A stretch of 64,000 bases of DNA from Luscinia megarhynchos (Eukaryota > Chordata > Aves > Passeriformes > Turdidae): NCBI GenBank assembly GCA_034336665.1, contig CM067565.1:81160858-81224857 (forward strand), read 5' to 3'. Each line of letters opens with the position of its first letter. Positions within the stretch are counted from its first letter, which is position 1. Both the position numbers and the translations under genes were made by a program. A model generated the notes under the pieces. That model did not search any database. It had not been told where the DNA came from and worked only from the letters and a program-made list of their open reading frames with translations. Below are positions 45,785 to 56,800 of the stretch, piece by piece.

Positions 45785-48700
45785 CTGCATAAGAAACAAA
45801 AGAATTATTAATGCTGGGAAACCAGATGTGAACTGGTTTAGAGGCTACAGTGCCCAGTAAAAGCCATCATGGTTACTCGTAAAAGCTACCAAGGTTACCT
45901 ACAAAACCAAGCAAAAGGCCAAACAGCCCACAGACTGGCATCACAGATTCTGGAAACAATTTGGCAGACAAGAAACAAGTCAGAGCTGCATTGGTGAGGG
46001 CATTCTCTCTCAGCATTGAGAGGTGTTAAGCAGCGTTTTTAGAGACCACAGTTACACCACCGCCAGTCTGTCCAGGCTGCCCAGGGAAAAGCATTCCCTG
46101 TACCTTTACAGTGCTCACTCAGTGCTGCTGTACACTGCACCACCCTGACTGCAGCAGAGCTGGGTTACAAGGGTAACCTCCGACTGAGAACCACACCCTC
46201 TTCCCTGCCCACGTCTATGGCGGCTCCCTAACCTCATTCTGTCAGACTGACGGGGACCAGCTGGCATGTACAGTCACAAAGGCTTATCTGAACGCAGATC
46301 ACTTTCCCAAACATCATAAGGGAGCGATGACCCAGGTGGTTATGCCGGCAGATCCAAGCGAAGGGAGGAAACAACACAGACTTAAAGCCACTCCTCTTCC
46401 AGGCAAGCTCAGGTACAGCTAAGACTTTCCACCTGACTGCTACTACTACCATGTGACACTGCTTGCTGTGATCTTGGCAGTGTAACCAACACGTGCTCTG
46501 TTTCTCTCCTTTCTAAAGTAAACACTAAAAATCCATTGACCTCATCTCTCTCTCTGACAGTTCTGATGAGTTTTGGGCCAAACTATAGTAATGCATTGTA
46601 AAGCCATTTTTAAAACTTTCATTTTAAAAACAAAGCTGAGTCAACTTCTCTAAGGAGAAAAAAATACCCACAGAGCCTTCAGACAGACAATGCTACAGCT
46701 CTTATTACAATTAAGTAAGGTCCAGCCTAAATCTTCACTCCCTCTTTTATTACTTTCTTCTCCAATGCGTTTGCTTACTTGGGGACGTGTGTAACTTTTA
46801 GGGTTTGCAGTTGTTCTACAGAGCAAGTGTTACCTGAGAGCACAGTGAGAAGCACAGGACATGTGCACCACTGCAGTTTGAGCAGTGCTACCTGAGCAAA
46901 GTACAGGTGGCCAACTAACTGTCATACAGGCAGGTTTGGAAGAGAACAGCAAGAGCCAAAGCTTATATTTATTTACAGAAAACAAACTAACAAAAAAACC
47001 CCCACCACTTTTCTGTGCCGTAGATGATCATCAAATGAGTTGAGGGCTTGCCTGCATTGTCTCCTATCTGCCACATCTCCTTACCCAGCTGTGTGATCCT
47101 AATGACAGCAAGGCCCTGTTGCATTTACAGTGTTGCTGGCAATCAAAGTCCAATACCTGGCCTTGCTGCTGCTCAGATTTCTAAGCAAGTTCAACTATGC
47201 TGACTTGCTTTAAGCTCACTGCGTACCTGTGTCCTGTTCTGCATGTGGGTGTGCTGTCTCCCCATGTGAAATTCAAACTTGGTGAGTAATAATGCTCCTA
47301 CTTCCTCACAGTGAGCCTTTGGATCCCTCTACAAGACCCAAACAAGCAGCAGCAAGTTGGCTCCCTCTGCTGTCTTTCAGGGACACTTCTTGGGGAGTTC
47401 AGCTACCACGGTCACCCCCATCTCTATTTCCCAGCAGGCATGGTAGCCTTGGTGGCTGGAGAAGGTGTGTCTGCTCTTCCTCACCATTATACAAGACTAA
47501 TAGGAGAGGTTTGTGTTCTCATGACAAGGCAGGCACAGGTGCAGACTCTGCCTGCTGTCAAAGGGAGAGCAGCATCAAGACCAGCATAGCCAGATGTGCT
47601 TAAAGCACATCTAAAATGTGCTAAAGTGCTGCCTGAACTCTGAACTCACTCATTGCTCCTAGGAGAAGTCACTGTTTGTTTCTACCCCGTGGCAGCAGTG
47701 AAGGTTTGAAATTACAAAACTTCCAGCGGAAGCATCAACAGCATTAAGTGTCCAAGGACTGTTTATTTTTCCAGATGACTCAGTACCCCCTTCTTAGCTA
47801 AGAATTATTCCTCAGAACATTAAGATGTGTCACAAGCTAAGAAATTTTGCATGATTGATTATTTGGTATGAAGCATCCTGTTAGCAACTGAGTAAACAGG
47901 GGGGATGCCTCCCATTAGCAGGAGGGTTCAGGGTGGAGGGAAAAGAAGAATGCATCTATGCATGAAGAACAGCATTCAAGGGTGCAAGTGTGTTCACAAT
48001 GAGTGAATCACAACTTTAGCTATTGTAACATGCCAGTTTCCTTTCTAGAAAGAAACAGCCAATACTCTGGGTCTGTCTCCAGGTGTTCCTCAACCAGACC
48101 CAGTCCCAATTTGATCCCTCCGTGGCTGTGAATTTCATCTCTCCTGCCCTCAGTTTCCCCCTGTGGAGTTGCTAATTACTAAACAACTGAGCTTTGAAGG
48201 GCACAGAAGCCATTCACTCTGCCACATTTGGTGCTGCCTCATGAACACTCCGAATTGGTGCCAAAATCGAAGAGCTGCTATAAACTGATGACAGCCATCA
48301 GCCCCAGTGCCTACAGGCATGTGGGAAGAGTAACCCCTTAACCTTCAAGCACAGGAAAACCTGTAGGAATTCCAAGAAGTCATCAGTACTGCCCAACTGA
48401 TACAGGCAGGAGTGCACTCCAAAATACCCAGGACAGGCAAAACATCACCACTTGCTTAGTACTTAGCCACTAATACTCCTGAACAAGGATTTATCTTTGA
48501 AGAGACTTTTGGAGGTCATCTAGTCCAATCTCCTGCTCAAGCAAGATTAATTTTTAATTAAGTTTTTCATGCTAGGCAAGAGCATATTTAAACAGACAAT
48601 ATCCTAAAAATGAGAGGCCTAACACAAAGGCAACTATACAACACTGACCACTCACAGTTGCACCAAAGCAGCAATAAAGAACCATGCAGAGGAATCTCTT

Positions 48701-51700
48701 GTTTCCACCCTGCTGCCCCTAATTTCTAGTAGTGGCTCTTTCTCATGAAAATCACAGTCACAGAGATACTTTGCCCCTCTCCACATATCTGTAAAAAGTT
48801 ATCACAGACCTCAGACAACAGCTCAAAGTAACATTCAGAAAAGGGTGAGGAATTTGTTAATCAAATATTCACTAAAATGAGCCTATTTCTACTTCATTGA
48901 ATTACTTTTGAGCATGCAATGACCTGCTACTGCAAATACTCTACTCAAGGGCCCTTCAGCCTTACCCCATTCAATGCAAAAGACCGGCATAAAATTCCAG
49001 CAGTGCTCAACAAAGAAACTCTTCACCAGTTATAAACGTCTGGAAGTTATTTACCCACTGCACCATTTTCAAGTTCTCTAGCTATCACCTTCAGTGGCTT
49101 TCATTGATATTAAAGAACTAACTTGTATTTACTGCAATCTTGAGTGGCTTTTGAATGGAAAAAATCTGGAAAGTTTCATCCCAGCTAAAAACAAATGGAA
49201 AATACAAAAAATACATGTACAGTATTTTCATCAACTGCATGAGACCACTTCAGGGAACTGATACAAAGCAAGGACATGTGCCAGACAAGGAAGATAGGAT
49301 TACATGCTCACTTTGAATGAACATCAGGGCACACAGCACCAAGAATGGAAGCCCTGTGTCCCCCCCAACACACATTTCCATCACCTCCCTTATGCAGGCT
49401 TTAGCACTTATATAAATCAGTCACAGTTTTCAGCTAGCTCAGTTTCTTGAAATGAATGTGGCACAACACCAGACTGGGACTTCTTCCACTGCCCACCCAG
49501 AACTTATGTGGTGGCAGTACCTCCAAACAAACACTGGGAGATTTGGACAAGGATCTCTTGTCATTTCAGCAAAAACACCAGCATGCTTCACAAGAATGGT
49601 CTGCATGAATCTGCTCTAATAATACAGGCATGGGAGCACTGAAAAAATCTGCATCTGAGCACTCCAGAAACCAGTGCAACAGCTCTGACCAAGTTCTTAT
49701 CAGTGGTGTATACCCAAAAAACAGTCAAGGCACCATTCTTACCTTGCCTGCATCCTAGAGTAAATGTAATTTTAAAGAGTCCTGTTACCTGGCAATCCAG
49801 TACTATTTTCCTTTTTAATCAAAGTTTTGGAACTAATCCCTGTTCCCAAGATCTGTAATTCCATAATCATTCAGCTATTCCTTTTCCTTCTTTGTCTTGG
49901 CAACTCATCCACACAGACAGGCCCCATGGAAAACCAATGGAAGTTGCAAAGCAAATGCTGAGGCCAACTACCCAAAGCCAGCTGTCCAAACCAAAGAAAC
50001 CAGATAAAAATATTCTTCACCTTTATAACAGTGACCTGATCTGCACAGTCAAACAGTGGGGACCAACATCACCTTTATTCTTTTAAAAGATCAAAACAGA
50101 CATGCTCCAGGCACCATAAAGATTTGAACTGCATCTGTCATCCATCGTTTAAACACAGGAAATAAACCCAAGACAGTACACACAACACAAATGCCTAAAC
50201 CCCTGCTCTGCCATTGCAGGTCTATAAATAGACTGTCTGCCACAGTGAGCTGCAGGAGCCAACTGTGAACTACGGGACTCAATCCATTCACAGCTCTCCT
50301 CATAAAGGGAACAACGTGATTAAGGGCTGTGTGTGTTCAAAACACACAAGATATTCATTACCAAGACATAACTGGTTTTACATTAATGACAGACAAAAAG
50401 GCCAAGATCCACAAAGAGGAATTAAATCTTTTTTAAATCTGTTTATGAATAGGATTACTATTAAACAGGATATTTACTGATCCAAGTTACCAACAGAAAC
50501 TCATTACAGGTACATCTGTTAAAAATTTTAATCAAAACACACTAACCTAATTTTCCAGACCACAATCAGGAATGACTGATAAGAAAAGTGCTGCCTAACT
50601 TTAAAATAAAACTTACTTCTGGTATTTTAAGTATCCAGAAGTCACAGCTCTAAAGTACTTACAGTATTTATTGTTCTATTATCCAAACACCTACAACCAT
50701 CCTATATATTCATATTGACAGCACTGTACTAAAATAGGGAGGTGTTATTCCCAGTGCACCAGCAGAAAATTAAGTTAGAGAGAGGACAACTATCTGTGTG
50801 AAATCAAAAGCAATGAGCAGTAGAGCAGGTACTGGATTAGGCCCAGAAGTTCCCTCTGGTGGGGCTTTGGGGTTTGAGCTGAAACCAAGAAAGGTCCCTC
50901 CCGTCTCTGTCTTGTTGGAATTACATGTGAATTCAGAGAATTGCCCACACTATAGTAATTTTGCACTGCTATCACCTCTCAAATGTCTCTCTACTGGTTT
51001 TCAGAAATTACTGAGGTCTCAAGATCAGGACAATGGTGGAAAGCCACAAGACCAGATTTGGTTCCCAGCCCCAACCTGGGTGGCCAGGCCCCAACCAGTA
51101 AGATGCAATCACAACCCAGACAGCAGTAACCACACTGGGGGGAGCTGTGGCAAGAACACGAACAAGGAGGAAGTGAAGGTGTGTAGCTCTGTCTCAACCA
51201 TGAAAAAAAGTCAGAAACAACTGACCTAGGCTAGTTGTTCACAGAACAAAAAACGATGGTGGCTCTAGGTCTTCCTGATAAAGCTGTACCAGAAAAGGAT
51301 GCCCAGTGCTGTCAGAATTCAGGATTTAGAGCAACACAACCTGGAGACAAAGGCATGCTTGCATTGCAAGGCAGCACAGAGCCACCTGCAGCTTTGGTGG
51401 CATAAGCCTCGTTTCTCACCCAGAAACCTCCCTATCTCAGTCTCTCTCCTTTCAAACAAGACCCTCTCAGGCACGCCTCAAAGAGCTCTGGAATCAAGAG
51501 GAGCCAAGAGAGCTCAGATGAGCATCTATGTCCTGTTGTTAAGAAAGACTGGCTTGCCCACCTGTTTTTACTACAAAGATTAAGTTACTCATACTTTTAA
51601 GAAGTATGTCATAATGCCTTTTCCCCAACTGCCTCCCCTTACTCACTGGACCTCCAAAAGAGCTTTCTGGAGAATAACCAGGAAAGCACAGACTAGTGCC

Positions 51701-51900
51701 CACACTTCCCGAGTCCCCATGACACACGCGAGTAAATGCCCCACTTGTCAGGACCCAGGAATTTCGGTCTAACTTTGCAGCATGACTGCTCATACCCAAA
51801 AAACTCCAGCATCGCAGCCCCGCACGAATTCTGAGCAAAGAAACTCTCCGAGCATGCAGGAACTTCAGAAGAGCGTTTTCCCTCTCTCCCAGGCACACTG
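45785..51900 (-). other. MRPL14 5' intron (upstream of the start-codon exon)
   Basis: About 6 kb of AT-rich noncoding DNA separates the start-codon exon from the CpG island. It must contain the intron joining a noncoding first exon near 51.9-52.3 kb to the acceptor at 45785-45786. I could not fix the exon 1 donor. One candidate is a minus-strand GTGAGTAAG at about 51,640, but with A rather than G before it. A short CR1 relic lies near 48,505-48,548. No other gene is seen. Confidence 0.6.
48505..48548 (-). mobile_element. CR1 relic, minus orientation, in the MRPL14 5' intron
   Basis: Contains 'ggaggtcatctagtccaatctcctgctcaagca', which is the reverse complement of the CR1 3' region (…ggttggactagatgacctcc). 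About 44 bp survives. Confidence 0.7.
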
Positions 51901-52240
51901 CGGAGGGGCCGCAGTCAGTGGGAGCACAGTGTGCGAGTGACACAAAGGCGATGTCACCACCCCTGCCACGCCGCGACACACTCGAGATCCTGCGCACGGA
52001 GCACCGGGGGCACCTGCAAGCGCCTCCCTCCGAGGCACACGGCAGCGGCCGAGGGCTCAGAGGGGCCGCCCGCGCCCCGAGCCGCTCGGCCACAGGGCCG
52101 TGCGAGGGCCGGGCCCGCCGCCGGTGCCGGAAAAAGCCAGCACGCACGGAGCAGGCTGGCCCGGCGGCGGAGCAAGGCCGGGTCCCGGCCCTGCTGGGCG
52201 CTGCGGTACCGAGTATGCCGCACTGCGCTGCATTCCCACC

Positions 52241-52300
52241 GTCCCGTCCCGTCCCGTCCCGTCCCGTCCCGTCCCGTCCCGTCCCGTCCCGTCCCGTCCC
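52241..52300. repeat. perfect (GTCCC)12 pentanucleotide tract in the promoter island
   Basis: Twelve uninterrupted GTCCC units fill 60 bp. On the minus strand, the sense strand of MRPL14, it reads as GGGAC repeats: G-runs of three separated by two-base loops, a classic G-quadruplex-capable pattern. It lies between the MRPL14 side and the NRF-1 site, so it is in the core promoter or the MRPL14 5' UTR. The lack of interruptions suggests it is young and length-variable. Confidence 0.93.
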
Positions 52301-52370
52301 GCCGCCCCTCAGGCCCCGCCGCGCACCCCCGCGTGCAGCGCGCGCGCCCTACCGCCCAGCGCAGCCCCCG

Positions 52371-52382
52371 TGCGCACGCGCG
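52371..52382. promoter_or_regulatory. NRF-1 consensus site in the promoter island
   Basis: The 12-mer TGCGCACGCGCG matches the NRF-1 consensus YGCGCAYGCGCR at every position. NRF-1 drives many nuclear genes for mitochondrial proteins, so a site directly upstream of MRPL14 makes functional sense. A weaker related word (CTGCGCAC) occurs about 30 bp to the right. Occupancy is inferred. Confidence 0.7.
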
Positions 52383-52479
52383 GCGCCGCGGCGGCCCCGC
52401 CCCGCGCCCTGCGCACAGCCGGCGGCTGCGCGCCCCGCCCCCCCGCCGGGGCCCCGCCCCTCGCCGAGCTCAGCCGAAC

Positions 52480-52602
52480 CGAGCCGAGCTCAGCCGAGCC
52501 CCAGCGGTCGCCGCTCGCTGCCGAGGGCGGCGGAGAGCAGCGCGGTACCGCAGCGCCCGGCCCGGCCCGGCCCGGGGGGAGCCCGTCCGCGCTTGACACG
52601 GG
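52480..52602 (+). other. TMEM63B: candidate noncoding first exon of the rightward gene (TMEM63B by synteny)
   Basis: A strong splice donor, CGGG|GTAAGGAG, occurs on the plus strand with the GT at 52603-52604, inside the CpG island and downstream of GC boxes. This is where a 5' UTR exon of TMEM63B would be expected if the human head-to-head order is conserved. The left boundary is a guess. No TMEM63B coding sequence was recognised in the window, so the assignment rests on synteny and position only. Confidence 0.4.
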
Positions 52603-53689
52603 GTAAGGAGCCGCCGGCAGGCGGGCGGGAGCTGGGGCGCGGCGGTTGCGGCTCCCCGAGGCCCGGAGGGTTTTTGCCGGCGGGGATGGGGGCTCCGCGG
52701 TGGCGCCTGAGGCCGGGCTGAGGCCGTTGCGCCGAGCCCGGGCGGGGGCGGCGGGGCCGGGGGCGCCGCTGCCATCTTGGGGCGGAGCGGGGCTGGGGGC
52801 GCGCCGGGGGAGCGGCTCTGTCCCCCGCGCCTGTGCTCCGCCGTCCCTCGCCTCGGCCGCTGCTGGGTACCGGGGTTCGTGCACCTCGGGGTCGCCGGAG
52901 CCCTGCCCGCGGCGCGCCCCTCTCTTGTGCGGTCGGCGCTTTCTGCGTGTTGGGGCTCGGAGAGCTGCCTGCCCGCCCCCCGCCGCTCCTGCGGGCACCG
53001 CTGGGAAGGAGAGAGCAGCAGGGAGGCAGGAGCGATGTTCCTGGGGCGGTGGGACTAGCGGGCGGGTTTCTGATATTACCCTGCTTCTCCTCCCCTGGAA
53101 TACTTGACAAAGGGCTATCGGATGTAGCTCATGTCCGTGGCCAGATAGCCAAGCTGTCCCTTTTTGCTCTTGTCTCAGTCGCAGGCCCCTCCACATCAGC
53201 AAACCTTATTTTTTTTCTCCTGCACCCTTTTGTAGCTACCTGCTGGAGGGGGCATCACGCCAAAAACCTGCAATGTGGCTGCAGTCAGCCCGGTGTTCTC
53301 AGCAGGTTTGGTAGCTCTCAGCTGGATGGAGAGCAGGTGTTATGGCAATTTGAGATTCTGGGCACCTCCCTCCCTTTCTCCTCTCGATAGCAGAAGTTAG
53401 GAACAAAAAGCCTATCAGTGTGTGCTCAGGGTGACTAATTTCGTTGGGCACAGTGCTAGAGGAGTCCCCTCTCTCCTATATTTGTCTGCTACTGTGAAAG
53501 TGCCCTGCTCCGTGGTGTGGAGGAAGCACACTACGGAAGGCCGTGGGCTGTGGGGCCGATTCGCAGCGGTCACAAAGCTGCTGAAGGGTTGCGTGGCTCA
53601 GGTGCCTCTTGGGTGGTGCTGCCGATGCCCCACCTGAGTGTGGGACGGAGCCTCTGCAAGTGCATGGCAGGGACCAGAACCTCTCCCCT

Positions 53690-53890
53690 CCAAACAAACG
53701 GAGAGTCCCTAATGGATTTTATTACTCTTAATGCTTCAGAGAGAGCGCAGAGCCGACCACTCAGCTCGTAGCTGACTCCAGGAGGACTCCATTCAACCAG
53801 AAATAGCAAAACATTACTTCTAATGACTGCAATTAGCTGGTATCTGCCGAGGAAGGCCTTTTTACATCTTGAGCCTTTTAGTAGTAGGAA
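53690..53890. promoter_or_regulatory. candidate conserved noncoding element in the probable TMEM63B intron
   Basis: Repeat-free, AT-rich sequence with homeodomain-like words (ccctaatggattttatt, cttctaatgactgcaattagc) that keeps some CpGs (gagagcgcagagccgacc). This is typical of intronic enhancers near promoters. It encodes nothing recognisable. Confidence 0.35.
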
Positions 53891-56800
53891 TATGCTATCT
53901 TTATGGGGAGAGAAGTCCATTCTGCAGTCTTCACCTGGATACCATAAGAGCAAAATAAACATGAAAGAAGATGCCTTTGAGGGGGTTGGGAACAGGCTCT
54001 GGTTTGACTCATAAGTATGTTTTGTTGCACTAAGTTTGCTCTATTTTTTCTGTTCCTGTCTTTGGTAACCTTGGAAGGAACTGAAGCTACTGTATTTTCT
54101 GAGGGTGTCAGTTTTCATGTCAAGAAGGCATCACCACGAGGCTTTGCAATGCTCCGTTTTCTTGCTCCTTTGACCGGAGCACAGTGAAACTGTCCTGGAT
54201 TGTTCTGAAGCCATGAGTTGAGCCAAGAAAAGAAAAATCCTGAGTGTGATTTGCTTCTGGTTTGTGTGGGGGTTTATTATTTTTTTTTCTTTCTGGGCTT
54301 TAAATATCCGTGGTTATATTTTTCAGCTCTCTGCAGTAATAAAGTGTGCTAGAAACTTGCTTGGAGGGGTTTTTATATTGTTTGCGTGGAAAAAAAAATC
54401 TTCATGTAATCTCTTCATTCTGGGAACTAGAACTTCAGAAAATCCCAGGTAGCCTGAGGTTTACAATAAAAGCCTGGGAGCTGGCAGTGCCCAGGCCCTG
54501 TTTGTTTTTTGTCTGTTGCTAATTACACTTTGCGTGAGTCTCCGGTCACTGGGAGCCCCGCAGCATCCTCTGCCACACACCCATCCGCAGCGAGGTGCAG
54601 CCCCAGCCCGCATCCTCTCTGTGAGCAGCCCATCTCCGTCCTGGCGGCCAGGGTGAGGCTGTGCTGACAGCCCGAGGACTGCAGGCAGCACCTCCCTGCC
54701 CTCCGAAGGCAGTCGGGACCTGTGTCATCTGACGTGCAGCCTGCGCAGCCGTGCGGTGCTCGGGGAGGGAGGCGGCCCTGCGTGTAGGATACTCCGTGTG
54801 CGCTGCTAATTGCAGACAGCGCTGGTTATGGATCCTGTGGCTCATTTGCATATCAAAGCATCTGAGAGCTCTGCCGTGGGTAGGGATGGGCAAGGATGAT
54901 AAAGCTTGCTGGAGGCTGGGACCGGATCTTCCCCCAGGGCTTTTTGTGGTACACAGATGAGACAAGATGATGGGGATGTTTGGAAAATGGAGTTTGTGTC
55001 CATGTCCTTGAATGACAGGACCATAAAGGCTTTTTTAATCTAGCAGCTGCTTTCTAGAGGGTGGGAGCCAAGCAATTCTTGGTGACAGTCCCTTAGGCTG
55101 CTCCTTGCCTGCCTTCTGCCACTGAGAGCTTGCTGTGTAGCCCACAGTGTCGAGCCCTGCACACACACTCCCCCCGCTCCCCATCATCCAGCAGCTCCTG
55201 CAGCAAATGGCCAGTGTGCCAGCCCACTGCCTGTTCTCCACACTGCCTCTCACACAAGGAGGCAGAGGCCCTGCTTGGAGCCTCAGAGCAAAGAGGTGGA
55301 TTTCCTGCTGCCTGAACTGGCTCTGCAGGGTCTCAGCTCTTTCCTGGTGGCCCAGGAGGTGTTGGGGAGCGGGGGACAGGGAATGGCAGAGCCTTGAATG
55401 GGCCATGGCCTCTGAGATACTGAATGAGTCAGAGGAAGGTTTGGCTATGTCTGATCTCAGTACAGCTGTCTGTTCTTCCTCCTGGCTCTGGAAACAAATC
55501 TGGGGAGCTTCAGGCTTTTTTGCAGGCTGACCTGGAAACTGAAATGCAGGTTTCCAGGAAGGGAGAGAGGTGGGGGATCTTAGTAAGTGTGTTGCTGGTC
55601 CTGATGCTCTAGCTCCAAAGCACCGCACCGCGGGGCAGGTGGCCTGTCTGAAGGTAGCTCTGTGTTCATTGTGGGAGTGCCTGCTGCCTGGAACTGCAGT
55701 CCTCGTCCTCCTTCCTGTGCCCTGTGCATCTCAGCCTCTTGCTGGGAAGACTCTTCACCTTCTTGTCCATAAGGCAAGTTGATGTGTGCAGGACCTGCCT
55801 TGAGCAGAGTCTTCTGAGGCAACTCTGCCTGCAGCCTTCGTCTTGTCCAGAGTAGTGAGTTGGGGGGCAGGCCTGATGCATTGCCTAGAAAGTTGGTTAA
55901 AAGGAGGAAAATAAAAAGCAAGGAATGAGGAAAAAAATGCATATGTATGTATGTGTTCTGCAACAGAGAGAGGGTGAGATTTGTGAAGTCACTGCCAAGC
56001 TTGTATAGCAAAAGTTTGCGGTATAAAATGGCTTTTCTCTGAGCTTGCAGGCCTGTGGTTGGCACTGCCTTCTCACTTCGTGTCCTTCCAGCATGGAGCT
56101 GGGTGTCTGCCCTCTGCTCCAAATACAGATTAGCTGCAGAAAGCCTGAGGCTGGCTTGCTATGAGGGATGCAGAGCCCTTTCCTCCTTGTTTCTCTGCAC
56201 AGCGCTCACTGCCCTTTTTACAGGGTTATGTTTGCATGTTACCTATTCCTTGCACATGATTGCTAAGCAGTCCTGGAAAGGCTTCTGGTCTGCCCGTGGT
56301 TCTTCCACATTGAAATTGCCTGCCCATCATTCTCCCTCTTCTGTTTTCACCTCCCTTCCTTCATTCCTTCTCAAAGCCAGGGTGGGGAATGGAAACAGTT
56401 TCCCGGGATCCCAAGGCTCTTGTCAGGCCAAACTCTTGGAGTGGCTACAGAGTTTATATGGGCAAGATAGGCATCCTGCTGGCATAGCCCACTGCATGTG
56501 AGCAAGGTCTCCTGTTCTTGATGTGCTTTGGTCTAACTGTTGATGCCAGCAGCCTCTGCCCACATGGTTATTGTGCTGGGAAGAGAAGAGAGCTGCTCTT
56601 TTATGCATGCTGTTTTTCCCCAGAGAAATTGGCTGTTGGTAGTACAGGTCTGGCTTAAAGCAGAGTTTTGAAGATTCCCATTTCTGTTGGCTGTTTGTGC
56701 TGTTACATTAAAGAAAGGGCTGGATCTCTTAAAGAACTGTGTATTAGAAAAGCGAGACATTGCATCAGCACAGGAGAAAACAGTCACTGGCAGGATTCAT

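Larger units (their letters stand above)
51900..53060. promoter_or_regulatory. CpG island, probable bidirectional promoter of MRPL14 (left) and TMEM63B (right)
   Basis: A dense block of CpG dinucleotides and GC boxes (for example ccccgcccc near 52,448) rises sharply out of AT-rich flanks. MRPL14 reads leftwards from it. A gene with a good splice donor at 52603 appears to read rightwards. Human MRPL14 and TMEM63B are, from memory, arranged head to head, which fits. No TATA box is evident, as usual for housekeeping CpG-island promoters. The long open frames here on both strands are GC-composition artefacts. Exact start sites cannot be read from sequence alone. Confidence 0.8.

Noticed and set aside
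51539..52147. 202-codon minus-strand frame upstream of MRPL14
   Set aside because: It spans the CpG island into AT-rich intron with no recognised domain, and it does not connect in any evident way to the MRPL14 start exon.
52309..53202. 297-codon minus-strand frame in the CpG island
   Set aside because: Composition is Ala/Arg/Gly/Pro-rich, frames of similar length exist on both strands, and no domain is present. It is a GC-content artefact over the promoter.
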